Assembly: GCA_017471045.1 (NCBI GenBank)
Contig: JAFUWZ010000006.1
Location: forward strand, 1 to 60,796
Length of the DNA: 60,796 nt
Origin: Bacteroidales bacterium
Lineage (GTDB): Bacteria > Bacteroidota > Bacteroidia > Bacteroidales > UBA932
Reading direction: 5' to 3'
Shown in pieces: positions 51,082 through 59,172 of the stretch. Within the stretch, counting starts at the first letter, position 1; each line of letters starts with the position of its first letter. The translations under genes and the position numbers were made by a program. The notes under the pieces were generated by a model. That model was given only the letters and a program-made list of their open reading frames with translations. It had not been told where the DNA came from and did no database searches.

Positions 51082-52353
51082 TTATTCGGCCCGGAGGGCC
51101 TCTATGGGTCTTACTTTGGCGGCTTTGATGGCCGGGAAAAGGCCGGCGAGCGTCCCGGCGATCATCAGCAGTGCCGTCGCTTCGAGCGCAACGCTGACAT
51201 CTACAAACGGGTCCTTGAGCATCTGGACCGATTCCCCGAACAACTCTACCCGGGAAGCCCCTACCGTCGCATTCAGCACTTCACAGGCTGCCAGGCCCAG
51301 AATCATTCCGACATACCCGAACAGCGCCGTGATCGTCACGCTCTCGCCGATGATCAGCTTGTTGATCTGCCAGGGGTTGGCCCCGATCGCCTTGCGGATG
51401 CCGAACTCCCGGGTCCGCTCCTTGACGGTGATGAGCATGATGTTGCCCACGCCCACGATTCCGCTCAGCAAAGTAAACAATCCGATGATCCAGAGGGCGG
51501 TCCGGAGAATACCGGTCGCCTTCTCCATCTGAAGGTTCTGCGTGTAGCGGTTCCAGATCCAGAGGGCCGCCCGGTCTTCGGGATGCGCACGATGCCGGCT
51601 GAGGATGGCAGCCTGGTAACGCTTCTGGAACTCGTCGTTTTCCTGCTCGGACTCCAGGCCATGGAAAGTGAAGACGATATTCTCCAGCACGTCTCCTTTC
51701 CGATAAATGGTGCGCAGGGTGGTAAACGGGACATAAATCTCCTCCCACATCGAATCCTCCCGTGATTGATAGATACCGACCACCTGGTACATCAGGTTGC
51801 CGACTTGGACGTGGCGTCCCAGCATCTCTTCATAATCCTTCCTCCCGTCCAGCAGATTCTTTACGTGGCTCATCGCCAACAGGGCCACTTTCTTGCGGCC
51901 GGCGATGTCCTGCGGATTGAGGGAGCGGCCGGCGACGATCTCCACCTTGTTCATCTCCTCGTATTCGGGATAGATGCCCCGCAGGTAGCCGTCCATGATG
52001 CGCTTGCCATAGACCACTTTCATCCCATTCTGGGTCAGCGATGCCGTGACCTGGTCGATATTTTCGGAGAACAGACCGCTCTTCGTCACATCCACATCCT
52101 TCTGATCCAGCTGAATGAAGCGTCCGCTCTTGAGGCCGTCGTAGGGCATCGTGGTATACCAGCCATTGATCTGCATCGTATTGACCAGGACATCATTGCC
52201 GTTCTGCAGGAACGCGTTCATCAAACCATTCCCGGCTCCGAGCAGCACGATGATCATGAAGATGCCCCACGCCACCGAGAAGCCGGTGAGCGCAGTGCGC
52301 AGCTTGTTGCGCCGCAGGGATTCGAGGATTTCGGTCAGCAGGTCCCGCATCAC
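51082..52353 (-). CDS. MacB/FtsX-type ABC transporter permease
   Basis: A 423-residue paralogue of the next gene with the same layout: helix LRTALTGFSVAWGIFMIIVL, periplasmic domain about 45-280, and the FtsX part with GNIMLITVKERTREFGIRKA and GANPWQINKLIIGESVTITA. Two unlike permeases suggest a heterodimeric transporter using the single ATPase upstream. The start overlaps the ATPase stop by 4 bp. Confidence 0.9.
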   Translation of the reverse strand: MMRDLLTEILESLRRNKLRTALTGFSVAWGIFMIIVLLGAGNGLMNAFLQNGNDVLVNTMQINGWYTTMPYDGLKSGRFIQLDQKDVDVTKSGLFSENIDQVTASLTQNGMKVVYGKRIMDGYLRGIYPEYEEMNKVEIVAGRSLNPQDIAGRKKVALLAMSHVKNLLDGRKDYEEMLGRHVQVGNLMYQVVGIYQSREDSMWEEIYVPFTTLRTIYRKGDVLENIVFTFHGLESEQENDEFQKRYQAAILSRHRAHPEDRAALWIWNRYTQNLQMEKATGILRTALWIIGLFTLLSGIVGVGNIMLITVKERTREFGIRKAIGANPWQINKLIIGESVTITALFGYVGMILGLAACEVLNATVGASRVELFGESVQMLKDPFVDVSVALEATALLMIAGTLAGLFPAIKAAKVRPIEALRAE

Positions 52354-53072
52354 TTCATCACGGTTGTGCGGCCGAATGCCGAAGCCTCATGCCGTTGGTT
52401 TTGCTCGATCTGCCCGATGATGCCATCCTTGATGTGGATGATCTTGTCGGTACAGTTCGCTACGCCGCTCTCATGGGTCACGATGATGACCGTCATGCCT
52501 TCTTCCTTGTTGAGCCGGGTGAGAAGATCCATCACCTCGACGCTCGTCCGCGAATCCAGCGCGCCGGTCGGCTCATCGGCGAGGATGATGCGGGGCCGGG
52601 TGATCAAGGCGCGGGCGATCGCCACGCGCTGTTTCTGGCCGCCGGACATCTCGTTGGGGTAGTGCTGCGCCCAGTCTCTGAGGCCGAGCCGCTCCAGATA
52701 CGCCAGGGCCATCTCGTGCCGCTTCTTGCGGGAAACGCCCTGGTAGAAAAGCGGAAGCTCGACATTCTCGACCGCCGTCTTGAACGGGATCAGGTTGAAG
52801 GACTGGAAGATGAAACCGATCATCCGGTTGCGGTAATCGGCGGCCTGCCGCTCGCTCAGGTCCCGGATCAGGCGCCCGTCCAGCCAGTACTCGCCCGTGT
52901 CGTAGTTGTCCAGGATCCCGAGGATATTGAGCAGCGTGGACTTGCCCGATCCCGAAGCGCCCATGATGGAGACGAACTCCCCCGTATCGATGGAAAGATC
53001 GATCCCCTTCAGCACATGCAGGGGCTGCCCGTTGTCGTAGGTCTTGTTGATCCCTTTCAGTTCGATCAGCAT
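52350..53072 (-). CDS. ABC transporter ATP-binding protein (MacB/LolD type)
   Basis: A 240-residue ATPase for the two permeases. Walker A MGASGSGKSTLLNILGIL, Q-loop FIFQSFNLIPF, signature NEMSGGQKQRVAIARAL, Walker B RIILADEPTGALDSRTSV, H-loop VIIVTHESGVANC. The Y/N-rich DNYDTGEYWLDG insert is typical of MacB/LolD. First gene of the efflux operon, under the promoter at 53102-53132. Confidence 0.93.
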   Translation of the reverse strand: MLIELKGINKTYDNGQPLHVLKGIDLSIDTGEFVSIMGASGSGKSTLLNILGILDNYDTGEYWLDGRLIRDLSERQAADYRNRMIGFIFQSFNLIPFKTAVENVELPLFYQGVSRKKRHEMALAYLERLGLRDWAQHYPNEMSGGQKQRVAIARALITRPRIILADEPTGALDSRTSVEVMDLLTRLNKEEGMTVIIVTHESGVANCTDKIIHIKDGIIGQIEQNQRHEASAFGRTTVMK

Positions 53073-53101
53073 TTTTACTGTATTAGTATATTAATGCACT
53101 G

Positions 53102-53132
53102 CAAATATAGAAAGAAAAATTCATCCCGCAAG
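53102..53132 (-). promoter_or_regulatory. Promoter of the efflux operon
   Basis: On the minus strand CTTG (53129-53132), 19 bp and TATATTTG (53102-53109) form a Bacteroidota promoter. The -33 lies within the left arm of the inverted repeat at 53124-53166. Confidence 0.7.
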
Positions 53133-53166
53133 AGTTTCCACAAAAATAGTGCAGAATCTTGCGGGA
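53124..53166. repeat. Inverted repeat holding both divergent -33 elements
   Basis: TCCCGCAAGA (53124-53133) and TCTTGCGGGA (53157-53166) are exact inverted copies, 23 bp apart. Each arm supplies the CTTG -33 of the promoter facing away from it. The arrangement suggests a shared regulator site or an extended -33 motif. Confidence 0.75.
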
Positions 53167-53189
53167 AGTCAAGAAATCCCATAACTTTG
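53158..53189 (+). promoter_or_regulatory. Promoter of the hemerythrin-LuxR gene
   Basis: CTTG (53158-53161), 20 bp and TAACTTTG (53182-53189). The ATG at 53195 is 5 nt after the -7 box, so the mRNA should be leaderless or nearly so. Confidence 0.7.
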
Positions 53190-53194
53190 CCTAT

Positions 53195-54136
53195 ATGATC
53201 TCCAAGAACTCCGTTTTCGCCCCGCAGACCAAGGTGGCGGACATGCTGGACTGCAACAACTACCTCATCGACGTGCTGTCCCGCCTCGGGATCAGGCTGG
53301 GCTTCGGCGAAAGCACGATCGAGGAGGCCTCCATCCGTTCCGGCCTGGATCCCGCGACGGTCTGCCTGATCTGCAACGTCTATACTTTCGACGATTACGC
53401 GCCGGACGCGGAAACGCTCTCCAAGGGGCGCATCACCGATGTGGTCAAATACATACGCAACTCACACCGGAACTACCTGACCCGTGAACTGGCGTGGCTT
53501 CAGGATGCGCTCTGCCAGCTGATCCTGTCTTTCAGCGAGAAGCAGCAGAAGGTGATCTGGCGTTTCTTCAACGAATACAAAGCGGAGCTGGAAAAGCATT
53601 TCGCCTATGAGGAAGACAAGGTGCTGCCTTACATCCAGGACCTGCTGTTCGGACGTGACACGCACGGCTTCACCATCTCGGAGTTTGCCCAAAACCACAG
53701 CAACATCGAGGAAAAGCTCAGCGACTTGAAAAACCTGGTGATGAAGACCTTGCCAGACAGCGGCGATCCCGCCCTCCGGGAACACATCCTGCGTTTCCTC
53801 TTTTACTTGCAGAACGACCTGGCCCGGCATACCTTCGTCGAAGACCGGATCCTGACGCCGATGGCCTGGTACATCGAGCATCCCCAGGCGATTCGCTCCT
53901 CGGAAAAGAAGGAAGCGCCGGTACGGGAGGAACTCTCCGACCGCGAGAAAGAGATCCTTGTCAGCGTGGCGAAAGGAATGCTCAACAAAGAGATCGCCGA
54001 CCAATACAACATCTCGATCCATACGGTCATCTCGCACCGCAAGAACATCACCCGCAAGACCGGCATCAAGACGGTCGCCGGCCTGACGGTCTATGCCCTG
54101 CTCAACGACCTGATCGACATCAACACGGTGGAATGA
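53195..54136 (+). CDS. Hemerythrin-LuxR transcription regulator (RIC-like sensor)
   Basis: A 313-residue soluble protein built of three parts. Residues about 12-60 match the ScdA/YtfE N-terminal domain (DUF542) of iron-cluster repair proteins, LSRLGIRLGFGESTIEEASI, but without that domain's Cys pair. Residues about 88-225 are a hemerythrin-like four-helix bundle with di-iron ligand candidates NSHRNYL, EKHFAYEED, QNHSNIEEK and ARHTFVEDR. Residues about 245-305 are a LuxR-type helix-turn-helix (LSDREKEILVSVAKGMLNKE, ISIHTVISHRKNITRKTG). The likely role is sensing NO, oxygen or redox state through the iron site and controlling transcription, perhaps of the divergent efflux operon. The start at 53195 is chosen because the upstream frame would overlap the promoter. 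Confidence 0.85.
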   Translation: MISKNSVFAPQTKVADMLDCNNYLIDVLSRLGIRLGFGESTIEEASIRSGLDPATVCLICNVYTFDDYAPDAETLSKGRITDVVKYIRNSHRNYLTRELAWLQDALCQLILSFSEKQQKVIWRFFNEYKAELEKHFAYEEDKVLPYIQDLLFGRDTHGFTISEFAQNHSNIEEKLSDLKNLVMKTLPDSGDPALREHILRFLFYLQNDLARHTFVEDRILTPMAWYIEHPQAIRSSEKKEAPVREELSDREKEILVSVAKGMLNKEIADQYNISIHTVISHRKNITRKTGIKTVAGLTVYALLNDLIDINTVE

Positions 54137-54744
54137 AGACGACGGCCCAGACCTCGGAGGCGGCACGGGAGGTGCCCGGCGGCGCGCGGCGGATCCTGCT
54201 GCACGCCTGCTGCGCGCCCTGCTCGTCGGCCATCGTGGAGTACCTGATGCAGGGGGGCGTGGAGCCAGTCATCTTCTATTCCAATCCGAACATTTACCCG
54301 CGCGAAGAGTATGAGCACCGGAGGGACGAGTGCGCGCGTTATGCCCGGCACTGGGGCGTGCAGATGGTGGAGGACCGCTACGACCATGCGGCCTGGCGCC
54401 AGGTCGTGCAGGGCCTGGAAGGCGAACCGGAGCGCGGACGGCGCTGCCAGGCGTGCTTCCGTTACCGGCTCGGCCGGGCGGCGGCCTATGCGCAGGAGCA
54501 GGGCTATCCTGTCCTCACGACCACCCTGGCCTCTTCCCGCTGGAAGCGCCTGGACCAGATCGACGAGGCCGGCACCGAGGCTTGTGCGGCCGAGCCGGAC
54601 GTGTGCTGGTGGGACCGCAACTGGCGCAAAGGGGGACTCCAGGAGCGCCGCAACGAGATCATCCGGGAGCAGCAATTCTACAACCAGCGCTATTGCGGCT
54701 GCGAATTCAGCATGGGAAAGATCCAGAGCGATGAACAACATTGA
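54133..54744 (+). CDS. queH: Epoxyqueuosine reductase QueH
   Basis: A 203-residue enzyme for the last step of queuosine tRNA modification, reducing epoxyqueuosine. Cys-rich motifs bind an Fe-S cluster and metal: LLHACCAPCSSAIVEYL, RRCQACFRYRLGRA and QRYCGCEFSMG; TTTLASSRWKRLDQI is the family's central block. The N-terminal 18 residues are poorly conserved-looking. It overlaps the regulator gene by 4 bp (ATGA) and the CYTH gene by 14 bp, so it is translated from the same mRNA. Confidence 0.9.
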   Translation: MKTTAQTSEAAREVPGGARRILLHACCAPCSSAIVEYLMQGGVEPVIFYSNPNIYPREEYEHRRDECARYARHWGVQMVEDRYDHAAWRQVVQGLEGEPERGRRCQACFRYRLGRAAAYAQEQGYPVLTTTLASSRWKRLDQIDEAGTEACAAEPDVCWWDRNWRKGGLQERRNEIIREQQFYNQRYCGCEFSMGKIQSDEQH

Positions 54745-55207
54745 GATAGAACGCAAATTCCTGGTCTGCGGAGAATTCAAGGATGCCGCCGTCAGTTCGA
54801 CCCGCATCCGGCAGGCCTACATCAACCACGAAGGCGGCCGCACCGTCCGGGTACGGATCCGCGACGACAAGGCCTATCTGACGATCAAGGGTCCCAGCCG
54901 GGACGGCGGCTTGAGTCGCTTCGAATGGGAGATCGAAATCCCCGTCCCCGACGCGGAAGCCCTGATGCAGCTGCGAGTGTCTCCGGTAATCGACAAACGC
55001 CGCTTCCTGGTCCCCTGGAGCGGCCACACGTTCGAGGTGGATGAGTTTTACGGAGACAACGAAGGGCTGACGATGGCCGAAGTGGAGCTGTCCGCACCCG
55101 ACGAGGCCTTCGAGCGGCCGTCCTGGCTGGGCCGGGAAGTGACCGGCGACAGGCGATACTACAATTCGCACCTGTCGCGGCATCCTTTCAAAGAGTGGGC
55201 GGAATGA
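54731..55207 (+). CDS. CYTH domain protein (triphosphate tunnel metalloenzyme)
   Basis: A 158-residue CYTH protein starting at 54731, inside the end of queH. The hallmark ExExK is in NIEIERKFLVCG; further marks are RTVRVRIRDDKAYLTIKGPS, SRFEWEIEIPVPDAE, RFLVPWSGHTFEVDEFYGD and AEVELSAPDEAFERP. Members hydrolyse tripolyphosphate or related triphosphates; a signalling role is not shown. Its stop overlaps the symporter start. Confidence 0.88.
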   Translation: MNNIEIERKFLVCGEFKDAAVSSTRIRQAYINHEGGRTVRVRIRDDKAYLTIKGPSRDGGLSRFEWEIEIPVPDAEALMQLRVSPVIDKRRFLVPWSGHTFEVDEFYGDNEGLTMAEVELSAPDEAFERPSWLGREVTGDRRYYNSHLSRHPFKEWAE

Positions 55208-56439
55208 ACCGGTTCCTGAAAAACTACGGGGCGACCCTCGCGCTCCTCGCCGGCATCCTGCTGGGTGCCCTCTGCGGCATCCTGTGGCCGGACGCGGCGC
55301 GGGCCGTGGGACCTGTCGGCGAACTCTTCCTCAACCTGATCTTCGTAATGATCGTGCCGCTGGTGTTTTTCAGCATCGCGGGCGCGACCTGCGGGCTGCG
55401 ACGGGGCGGCATCCTCGGCAAAGTGCTGCTCAGCGTCCTGGCCGTCTTCGCCGGCATGTCGCTGGTAGCGGCCCTCACCGGATGGCTGGGAACCTGCGTG
55501 TACAGCCCCTTTGACGCGGCAGACCGACAACGCATCCTCGGCGCCATCGCGCCGGACCTGGGCAGCACAGGAGAGCGTCTTTCCCCCCTCAAAGCCCTCG
55601 TCGGAGCCTTGACGGTCAGCGACTTCGGACTTCTGCTCTCGAAGGAGCACCTGCTGGCCCTGATCGTTTTCGCCGCCCTATTTGGCTATGCCGTCTGCCT
55701 CGCCGGTCCGAAGGGCCGCCCGATGGAGACCTTCATCCAGTCCGGTTCCGAGGTGATGGTCCGCATGATGAAGATCGTGATGGTCGCCGCGCCCGTGGGT
55801 CTGGGCTGCTATTTCGCGGATACGGTCGCGCGTGTCGGCTCGCAACTGCTCGGCGGCTACCTGCGGGTCCTCGTCCTCTATCTGGCACTGACGTTGCTTT
55901 TCTTCTTCGGCATCAACAGCCTCTACGTCCTGACCGCACGCGGGAAGGAGGGACTGAAGAACTACTGGAAGCACATCTGGGACCCGGTGGCCACGGCCGT
56001 GGCGACCTCCAGCAGCGCCGCCACGATGCCCGTCGCCATCGAGGCGGCGAAACGGATGGGGGTCCGGACGCCGGTGGCGGAAGCCGTGATCCCGCTGGGG
56101 ACCCATATCCACAAAGACGGTTCCGTCATGGGAGCCGTCTTCAAGATCGTTTTCCTGATGCTGCTCACCGGCCGGCCGATGAGCGGATGGGGAGTCCTGC
56201 TCACCATCGTCGGTGTCGCCTTGATGGAAGCCGTCGTGCTGGGAGCGGTCCCGGGCGGCGGACTCGCCGGCGAAGTCTTCATCTGCTCCGTGCTAGGATT
56301 CAGCCCGGACATGGTGGGCGTGATCGTGGTGATCGGGACGATCATCGACATCCCGGCCACCCTGCTCAACGTCAACGCCAACGTCGTGGCCGCCTTGCTG
56401 GTGGACCGGATGAGCCCTCCTGCGGCAGAGGAAGCCTAG
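55204..56439 (+). CDS. Dicarboxylate/amino acid:cation symporter (DAACS)
   Basis: A 411-residue inner-membrane carrier with the glutamate-transporter fold. ATAVATSSSAATMPVAIEAA is the serine-rich HP1 hairpin, PLGTHIHKDGSVMGAVFKIV replaces the usual PLGATINMDGT motif, and GTIIDIPATLLNVNANVVAA is the C-terminal D-x3-T-x3-N block. It imports acidic amino acids or C4-dicarboxylates with Na+ or H+. The ATG overlaps the CYTH stop (ATGA). Its stop shares CTAG with the convergent lipoprotein gene. Confidence 0.93.
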   Translation: MNRFLKNYGATLALLAGILLGALCGILWPDAARAVGPVGELFLNLIFVMIVPLVFFSIAGATCGLRRGGILGKVLLSVLAVFAGMSLVAALTGWLGTCVYSPFDAADRQRILGAIAPDLGSTGERLSPLKALVGALTVSDFGLLLSKEHLLALIVFAALFGYAVCLAGPKGRPMETFIQSGSEVMVRMMKIVMVAAPVGLGCYFADTVARVGSQLLGGYLRVLVLYLALTLLFFFGINSLYVLTARGKEGLKNYWKHIWDPVATAVATSSSAATMPVAIEAAKRMGVRTPVAEAVIPLGTHIHKDGSVMGAVFKIVFLMLLTGRPMSGWGVLLTIVGVALMEAVVLGAVPGGGLAGEVFICSVLGFSPDMVGVIVVIGTIIDIPATLLNVNANVVAALLVDRMSPPAAEEA

Positions 56440-56894
56440 TGCTGCAACACGCCGCGGAAGGTGGTCGGGTAATCCCCGAATTTCAGCGAGAAAGTCATTT
56501 CGTCCCCGACAATCCTGCCGATCAGGCCGGTGACGATGTAGCGGGGATATTCGCCGCCCATGGCGAGCGGAATCACCTCCCCGCAGACGAGGTCGATCTC
56601 CTCGCTCGTCGAAGTCAGTTCCACATCCGGAATCGTCACATCGATGGTCACCGGCATGGCGGGGACGAACTTGATCCTCTTGATTTCCAAGGAAGCAGTC
56701 TTACCGTCTTCCGCGGGCTGGAAGAGGACGGTGATGCTTTCGTTGTCGAAGGATGTCCCGCTGTATTCCACGGTCACGACACCCAGGTATTCGCCCGTTT
56801 CGGGCTGGATCGGTACTTCTTCCGGTTCTGCTTCCGGATGTACACAAGCCGCCAGAAGGGCGGCGCAGGCAAGCATGCTGATGATACGTTTCAT
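56436..56894 (-). CDS. Calycin-like lipoprotein
   Basis: A 152-residue lipoprotein (signal MLACAALLAAC, then a Glu/Pro-rich linker). The rest forms a small beta-barrel pattern, GEYLGVVTVEYSGTSFDNES, LEIKRIKFVPAMPVTIDVTI and DEMTFSLKFGDYPTTFRGVL, like Bacteroidota calycin-like proteins, which often accompany TonB receptors. The bound ligand is unknown. It is 4 bp after the receptor gene. Confidence 0.75.
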   Translation of the reverse strand: MKRIISMLACAALLAACVHPEAEPEEVPIQPETGEYLGVVTVEYSGTSFDNESITVLFQPAEDGKTASLEIKRIKFVPAMPVTIDVTIPDVELTSTSEEIDLVCGEVIPLAMGGEYPRYIVTGLIGRIVGDEMTFSLKFGDYPTTFRGVLQH

Positions 56895-56898
56895 GTTT

Positions 56899-59106
56899 TT
56901 ATATTTTAAGAGTTAGTCCCCAAACCAGAGCCCGCGGCTTGGAGAGGGCAAAAAATTCATTGCCGACCGACTTGAAATAAAAGGTTCGGCTGCGGTCGTC
57001 GGTCAGATTGGAGCCGCGCAGGTACAGGTCGAAATGTTTCCATTCCAGGGTGATCCGCCCGCCCAGGCGCCAGGCGAAAGGTTCGGACAGGGTATTGGCC
57101 TCGTCCCAGCGGATGCCGCCGGTCCCGTGCAAGTCCGCCAGCAGGGACAGGCCCTGGATCCGGCCGGTGGCAAAAGGAAAGCGATACCCGGCCGCGGCAT
57201 ACAGCGTGTGCGCCGGGCTATAAGGGATGCGGTTGCCGGAATAGTCGTGGTTGCCGTCGTCGTAACGGACGAAACGGGCGTCACAGCAGCCATAGGACAA
57301 ATGAAGGGTCCACTGCCCCGGGTGCAAGTCGGCTTCGGCCTCCGCGCCAAGGCTGCGGCTCCGGCCCGCATTGGTCATCATCCGTCCCGTGGACAGTCCT
57401 GGCGGAAAGACTGTCAGCTGCTGGTTGCGTCCGTCGATATAGTACAGGCTGGCCTCCAGCCGGAACACATTCCGGTCCAGAAGACGGCCTCCGATCTCGT
57501 AATTCCACGCCGTCTCCGGCGCATAGCGGGTATTCTCGGCACCCACGGATACGGCGGGGCGGTCCAAATAGACGCCCAAGTCCTCCATCAAGCCGTTCAT
57601 CATCCGGTTCTGCAGGATGTCGGAAAAGATCTGCGTGTTGAAACCGCCGGCACGCCAGCCTTTGGAAGCCGTAGCGTACAGAAACAGGTGGCGGTCCGGC
57701 AGCGGCGAGGGGACTTCATACAAGGCCGACAGTTTCGGCAGCAGCTGCAAGGCACTGAGGTCCAGACTCCCCCGGTAATCACTACGGAAAGCCTTGTACG
57801 AGGCCATGAACGGGACGAAGCGATAGTCCAGCCGGGCGCTGCAATCGTAGCCCATCCAGCCTCCTTCGTAGTCCAGCCGGACCCCGGCCGTGAGCTGCCA
57901 GCGTCCCAGCCGGAAGACGGACTCGTGATAGAGGGCTGCGCCCCAGGACCGGATCCTGAACTCGGACAGGATGGGGATGTCCCGGTCCCGGATATCCAGA
58001 TAGCCGATGTCGGCCGGAATGTTGCCGTTGGCATTGTCCAGGATCAGGGACTGGATCCCCCCCTCCTTGAAGTGCACCGGCGCCGAGAGGTGGTTGCCCT
58101 TGAAGAAAGCGAACAGTCCCGTGGCCGGTTGCCAGCGTTCTCGCTCCCGGGTAGGCCGCAGCGTCAGGTCCAGGGTCCCGGCGCCACAATCTTGCCGCTG
58201 TTCCAGGGTGAAAATGTCCCGGGCCGTGTAGTCATTGTCCATCCGGACGTCGTCGCTCAGCCACTGGAGAGAGGCGGCCGCGTCCAACGTGAGCGATTCG
58301 AGCGTCCAGCTGGCTTTCGCCCCTTCCAGCACGGTCAGGCGGGCATAGCTCCCCTCGTCGTTGTAGCTGACGGGATGGAGCACCCCCTCCCGGTATTGAC
58401 CGTAGGCGAAAGCACCCTCCTTGACGAGGGACGCGGAAAGGCTGTTGCTCAGGCTGAGACGATCGCTCAAGCGCCGTTCCCAGCGCCAGCGCAGGGAGCC
58501 GCCGTCGTATGGATCGACCGGCGCACCGGTACAGGCGTTGTCGAACCATCCGTCGCCGTGGCGGTAGCCCAGCGACAGCGCGTGACGGTCCCCGTACCAG
58601 GACAGGGAGGTCCGCAGCTGGCCGGCCGTACCGCCCTCAATGCGGCCGAGCAGGCCGTCGTACTCGCCGGGCGCGAGGGTGCGCAGCGAGAGGACGCCGC
58701 ACATCGTGTTGCGGCCATAGCCGGTCCCTTGGGGACCGCGCAGCATCGTCGCACTCTTCAGGTCGAGGAAATCGATGTCGTAGGCATTCTTGTCCAGGAC
58801 CGGGATGTCATCCACGTAGAGGCCCATCACCGGATTTTCCATCCGCGAACCGAACCCCCGCAGGTAAATCGTCGAAGTCAGGGAGGCCCCGTAGTCCGGC
58901 ATATGCAGGCCAGGGATCAGATCCGACAGGCCTTTGGGATTTTTGATCCCCGCCGCATCGAGCGTCCGGGTCCCGAAGGCGGAAACCGGGACGGCCAGAC
59001 GCTCCGGAGCGGCGTCCTGCTTGGCCGCAATCACCGCAGATGCGGGGATCGAATCCGTGACAGGGGTCGTGAGGGCCAGCAGGAGAGTCAGTAAGTTCGT
59101 CAGCAT
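56899..59106 (-). CDS. TonB-dependent outer-membrane receptor
   Basis: A 735-residue receptor with a short signal (MLTNLLTLLLALTTPVTDS). The plug domain is LSDLIPGLHMPDYGASLTST, IYLRGFGSRMENPVMGLYVD and MLRGPQGTGYGRNTMCGVL. The barrel follows and ends LSKPRALVWGLTLKI. It lacks the carboxypeptidase-like domain of SusC, so it belongs to the siderophore/vitamin/haem type of receptor. A clear TonB box is not evident. The associated calycin-like lipoprotein could help capture the ligand. Confidence 0.9.
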   Translation of the reverse strand: MLTNLLTLLLALTTPVTDSIPASAVIAAKQDAAPERLAVPVSAFGTRTLDAAGIKNPKGLSDLIPGLHMPDYGASLTSTIYLRGFGSRMENPVMGLYVDDIPVLDKNAYDIDFLDLKSATMLRGPQGTGYGRNTMCGVLSLRTLAPGEYDGLLGRIEGGTAGQLRTSLSWYGDRHALSLGYRHGDGWFDNACTGAPVDPYDGGSLRWRWERRLSDRLSLSNSLSASLVKEGAFAYGQYREGVLHPVSYNDEGSYARLTVLEGAKASWTLESLTLDAAASLQWLSDDVRMDNDYTARDIFTLEQRQDCGAGTLDLTLRPTRERERWQPATGLFAFFKGNHLSAPVHFKEGGIQSLILDNANGNIPADIGYLDIRDRDIPILSEFRIRSWGAALYHESVFRLGRWQLTAGVRLDYEGGWMGYDCSARLDYRFVPFMASYKAFRSDYRGSLDLSALQLLPKLSALYEVPSPLPDRHLFLYATASKGWRAGGFNTQIFSDILQNRMMNGLMEDLGVYLDRPAVSVGAENTRYAPETAWNYEIGGRLLDRNVFRLEASLYYIDGRNQQLTVFPPGLSTGRMMTNAGRSRSLGAEAEADLHPGQWTLHLSYGCCDARFVRYDDGNHDYSGNRIPYSPAHTLYAAAGYRFPFATGRIQGLSLLADLHGTGGIRWDEANTLSEPFAWRLGGRITLEWKHFDLYLRGSNLTDDRSRTFYFKSVGNEFFALSKPRALVWGLTLKI

Positions 59107-59172
59107 ACACGAAGAATGCGGGACAAAGTTCCGGATTCTGCGTGGATTTTTTTAGGATTCAGGCGCGCCTAA

